Made by a program: the position numbers and the translations under genes | Notes under the pieces: generated by a model | Told to the model about the DNA's origin: nothing | What the model saw: only the letters and a program-made list of their open reading frames with translations | Databases searched by the model: none | Source of the DNA: JBFLVN01 sp040758475 | Lineage (GTDB): Bacteria; JAGRBM01 | NCBI GenBank assembly: GCA_040758475.1 | Contig: JBFLVN010000184.1 | Span: 1-7,593, forward strand | Length of the DNA stretch: 7,593 bases | Direction of reading: 5' to 3' | Shown here: positions 5,055-7,593 of the stretch, one piece after another | How the letters are laid out: each line of letters begins with the position of its first letter | How positions within the stretch are numbered: position 1 is the first letter of the stretch

Positions 5055-6173
5055 TTACGAAAGTGTTTTAGCCCGTCGAACCAGATAGTCGTATGCCGGT
5101 CTCATCGATCCATCGGCCCGGACAACGCCCCACCAGTCCTCCACGTCGTTTATCAGCCGCTGCTTGTGCCATTCGTTGCCGGGCGCGCCCTCCATCGAGC
5201 AGAAGCAATAGATGAAGTAGCCGTCGATCCCCAGCCGCTCCGAACTCTCGATGGCCTGCCGGAAATATTCCTCCTGGCCTTTCTCGGAAAATCCCCGGCC
5301 CGTTGGTGCCACGGGATATCCGTCTTCGAGCACGTAGATCGGCTTGTTCAATCCGAGCGACCGGACCCGTTTCACGGTCTCAGCCATCGCGCCGCCGATC
5401 CGGATGGGCTTGCCCACGGGGTAGTTCGGGAAAAAGTCGATCCCGATGATATCGAGCAGGTGATTCCATCGGACGATATCCTGCTTCCAGGAGTAGATTC
5501 GGGGAACCTCCTTGAGCGCGGCGACGAAATTGTGGCCCGTGAGCGCCTGCCGGTCCTCCCGCTTCACGGCATCATGCAGGCACTCCATGATCCGGTCCTG
5601 CTTTTTACGCGAAAGCCAGGCCAGGCCTTTCTTCCATTGCACCAGGAGATAGAGCTCGTTGACGTTGAATTCGTTTTCGAGTTGCCACCGCCGGCAACGG
5701 TCCTTGTAGCGGCGGACGGCTGCTCTGGCATAGAGGTAAAGGTGTCCGAGATAGATTTCAAAGGGGACCTCGGCGACGCTGAAACGGGACACGCGCCGCT
5801 TCTGGGAAATCAGTGGCGCCTGGGGGTGCATGCTACTTCCAAGGCACAGAAACGGATCGATTCCGTGACGCACCATGGAATCCACCAGTAAGTCTGTCTT
5901 CTGCCAGAAAATCCCCTCTTGGTCGCCGCGGGCGTAACCTTCGATCATCGAGTCGGTAACATCTTCCTTCTTCAGGGACGGATTGATGACGACCGGCTCC
6001 ACCTCGTTCCAGTGGATGTGGGGCCGGAACGACCGGACTCCGGCGGCCTTCATGAGGGAAAAAGCTCGCTCCAGCCGGTCGGCAAAAGATGAAGGGTCGA
6101 AAGGAAACAGCGAGAGATCCAGGTGATAGAAGTGCGAGAACCCCAAATCCAGCTGCGTGCCAGAGGCTCCCAT
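5055..6173 (-). CDS. GH-A clan TIM-barrel glycoside hydrolase-like protein, family unassigned
   Basis: Numbering here is from the GTG at 6176, giving 373 residues; the ATG at 6173 is residue 2. The product looks like a (beta/alpha)8 glycosidase of clan GH-A. Landmarks in order: 'GFSHFYHLD' at 12-20 (strand 1), 'RPHIHWNEVEP' at 51-61 (strand 2), 'WQLENEF' at 164-170 with Asn168-Glu169 as the expected acid/base pair after strand 4, 'GIDFFPNYP' at 245-253 (strand 6), 'VLEDGYP' at 282-288 with Glu284 as the expected nucleophile after strand 7, and 'YFIYCF' at 320-325 (strand 8). The end, with 'DGSMRPAYDYL' at 355-365, resembles the last strand of GH1, GH5 or GH42 enzymes. No signal peptide or transmembrane segment is present, so it is probably cytoplasmic. 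The ATG at 6173 is preferred: it sits about 7 bases after GAGGG and overlaps the mnmG stop (TGATG). The substrate is unknown. The family might be a divergent GH1, GH5, GH39 or GH42 relative. Confidence 0.7.
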   Translation of the reverse strand: MGASGTQLDLGFSHFYHLDLSLFPFDPSSFADRLERAFSLMKAAGVRSFRPHIHWNEVEPVVINPSLKKEDVTDSMIEGYARGDQEGIFWQKTDLLVDSMVRHGIDPFLCLGSSMHPQAPLISQKRRVSRFSVAEVPFEIYLGHLYLYARAAVRRYKDRCRRWQLENEFNVNELYLLVQWKKGLAWLSRKKQDRIMECLHDAVKREDRQALTGHNFVAALKEVPRIYSWKQDIVRWNHLLDIIGIDFFPNYPVGKPIRIGGAMAETVKRVRSLGLNKPIYVLEDGYPVAPTGRGFSEKGQEEYFRQAIESSERLGIDGYFIYCFCSMEGAPGNEWHKQRLINDVEDWWGVVRADGSMRPAYDYLVRRAKTLS

Positions 6174-7593
6174 CACGCCGCCCTCTTCCCCGCCCGTTTC
6201 TTGAGGTGGATGAGCAGGATGGAGAGGGCCGCTGGGGTAACGCCCGAGAGGCGCGAGGCCTGGCCCAGGGAGCGGGGCTGGATGCGGGAGAGGGTTTCCC
6301 GGATTTCGTGAGTGAGGTTCGGGATTTCGGCGTAATCGAGGCCGGCCGGAATGAGAATTTCCTCGTTCGCGCGAACCCGTTCGATCTGTTCCCGTTCGGC
6401 TTCGAGGTAACCGCCGTAGCGGGCCTGGATTTCAAGCTGCTGGATCACCGCCTGCCGGACGGGCGTGGATAGCGATTCTTCGCCCAAGGTGCTTTCGGGA
6501 CCGAATTGGATAGCCGATTCGTAGGAAAGCTCGGGACGGCTCAGGAGTTCCCACAGGGATGAAGGCTTCTTGGGCGGAGGCGTGCCGAGGCCTTCCGCGA
6601 TCCGGGCCGTTTCCGAGGTCGGATAGACTTTGGTCGATACGAGGCGTTCACGCTCTTTTTCAAGCGTCTCGCGCTTCCGAAGGAAAATTTCCCATTCGTT
6701 TTGCGGGATGATTCCGAACTTGTAACCGCGCTCCCGCAGGCGGAGGTCCGCGTTGTCCTCCCGCAGGTGGAGCCGCCACTCGCAGCGGCTCGTGAACATG
6801 CGGTAGGGCTCGGTCACGCCGCGCGTCACGAGGTCGTCCACCATGACGCCCAGGTAGGCTTCGTCGCGGCCCAGGACGAATTCCCCCTCGCCCCTGGCCG
6901 AAAGGGCCGCGTTGATCCCGGCGATGATCCCCTGCCCCGCCGCCTCTTCGTAGCCCGAAGTGCCGTTGATCTGGCCGGCCAGGAAGAGCCCCGGGACTTT
7001 CTTGGTTTCGAGCGTCGAAGCGAGTTCCGTCGGCGGCACAGCGTCGTACTCGACGGCGTAACCCGGCCGGATGAACTCGGCCTTTTCCAAACCCTTGATG
7101 GTCCGGACGAATCCCACCTGCACGTCGAAGGGGAGCGAAGTCGAGATGCCGCTCGGATAGACCTCGTGGGTCCCAAGACCGTCGGGTTCGAGGAAAATCT
7201 GGTGGCGTTCTTTTTCGCGGAACCGATACACCTTGTCTTCGATCGAAGGGCAGTAACGCGGCCCCTTCCCCGCGATCTGGCCGTTGAAGAGCGGCGAGCG
7301 GTCGAAGGCGGAAGCGATGATCTCGTGGGTATGGGGATTGGTATACGTCACCCAGCACGGAATTTGCTGCCGCTCGATCCGTTCGGTCGAAAACGACATG
7401 GGGACCGGCGGGTCGTCGGGCAGCTGCTTCTCGGTCGCCTGGAAATCGATCGTGCGGCCGTCGATGCGCGGCGGCGTTCCGGTCTTGAGGCGCAGGAGCG
7501 GAAAGCCGAGTTCCGAAAGGCCCGCCGAGAGAGTGACGGCCGCTTCCTCCCCTACCCGGCCGCCGGGGGTCTTGGTTTCGCCCGTGTGCATGA
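6173..7593 (-). CDS. mnmG: tRNA U34 carboxymethylaminomethyl synthesis enzyme MnmG (GidA), 5' partial
   Basis: MnmG, with MnmE, installs the (carboxymethyl)aminomethyl group on wobble uridine 34 of certain tRNAs, using FAD and methylene-tetrahydrofolate. The frame is open to the right edge, and 472 codons from an internal Met at 7591 are visible. The clear family motifs are 'LKTGTPPRIDGRTIDF' at 35-50, 'GPRYCPSIEDK' at 110-120 with the catalytic Cys114 (Cys277 in E. coli), 'AGQINGTSGYEEAAGQG' at 205-221, and the 'DEAYLGVMVDD...EPYRMFTSR' block at 243-269. The C-terminus, with 'LSGVTPAALS' and a basic tail, is intact. Matching Cys114 to Cys277 implies that about 160 N-terminal residues, including the FAD-binding GxGxxG and the other conserved Cys, lie outside the window. 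The stop TGA overlaps the start of the glycosidase-like gene. No rsmG or mnmE is seen downstream. Confidence 0.97.
   Translation of the reverse strand, partial: MHTGETKTPGGRVGEEAAVTLSAGLSELGFPLLRLKTGTPPRIDGRTIDFQATEKQLPDDPPVPMSFSTERIERQQIPCWVTYTNPHTHEIIASAFDRSPLFNGQIAGKGPRYCPSIEDKVYRFREKERHQIFLEPDGLGTHEVYPSGISTSLPFDVQVGFVRTIKGLEKAEFIRPGYAVEYDAVPPTELASTLETKKVPGLFLAGQINGTSGYEEAAGQGIIAGINAALSARGEGEFVLGRDEAYLGVMVDDLVTRGVTEPYRMFTSRCEWRLHLREDNADLRLRERGYKFGIIPQNEWEIFLRKRETLEKERERLVSTKVYPTSETARIAEGLGTPPPKKPSSLWELLSRPELSYESAIQFGPESTLGEESLSTPVRQAVIQQLEIQARYGGYLEAEREQIERVRANEEILIPAGLDYAEIPNLTHEIRETLSRIQPRSLGQASRLSGVTPAALSILLIHLKKRAGKRAA

Noticed and set aside
5166..5891. Plus-strand ORF of 241 codons across the glycosidase-like gene
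   Set aside because: Antisense shadow of a gene with ordered catalytic motifs; no recognisable family features of its own.
7589..7591. ATG at 7591 as the start of mnmG
   Set aside because: The family alignment places this Met about 160 residues into MnmG; the FAD-binding N-terminus must lie outside the window.

Overview
The window is 7,593 bases of fairly GC-rich DNA (hand counts of single 60-base lines run from about 55 to 68% in most genes). It looks like a chromosomal segment of a Gram-negative bacterium. The best evidence for an outer membrane is a pair of envelope genes: a membrane-anchored TPR protein of YfgM type followed by a BamB-like lipoprotein. The other recognisable genes are core metabolic or tRNA-modification genes (nadA, mnmG). 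The lineage cannot be fixed from this sequence alone. The gene mix and divergent proteins would suit a Nitrospirota-, Nitrospinota- or Desulfobacterota-like organism, but that is a guess.

Layout, left to right. An SDR oxidoreductase, cut at its 5' end by the window edge, is the only plus-strand gene (1-749). An AT-rich convergent gap follows (750-864). All remaining genes are on the minus strand, so they are read from right to left: mnmG (7593-6173, 5' end outside the window), a GH-A clan TIM-barrel glycosidase-like gene overlapping the mnmG stop, a DUF104-type antitoxin and PIN-domain toxin overlapping by 4 nt, nadA, a 297-base non-coding region, then the YfgM-like and BamB-like genes overlapping by 1 nt.

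Functional units. mnmG and the glycosidase-like gene look co-transcribed and translationally coupled, which is an unusual pairing. The toxin-antitoxin pair has lower GC than its neighbours and pyrimidine-rich sequence where a Shine-Dalgarno would be expected, so it is probably an acquired module. nadA makes quinolinate for NAD synthesis and has no nadB or nadC beside it here. The YfgM/BamB pair probably forms one envelope operon. It has a good sigma70-like promoter (3038-3066), a Shine-Dalgarno and a TTG start, and probably ends at a terminator that overlaps the bamB stop codon.

No CRISPR array, rRNA, tRNA, insertion sequence or prophage gene was seen. There is no clear evidence of a wholly new multi-gene system. 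The best leads are the unclassified glycosidase coupled to mnmG, the possibly leaderless toxin-antitoxin module, and the structured intergenic region 3000-3295 (a long composite hairpin, a second GC-rich inverted repeat and a small possible ORF).
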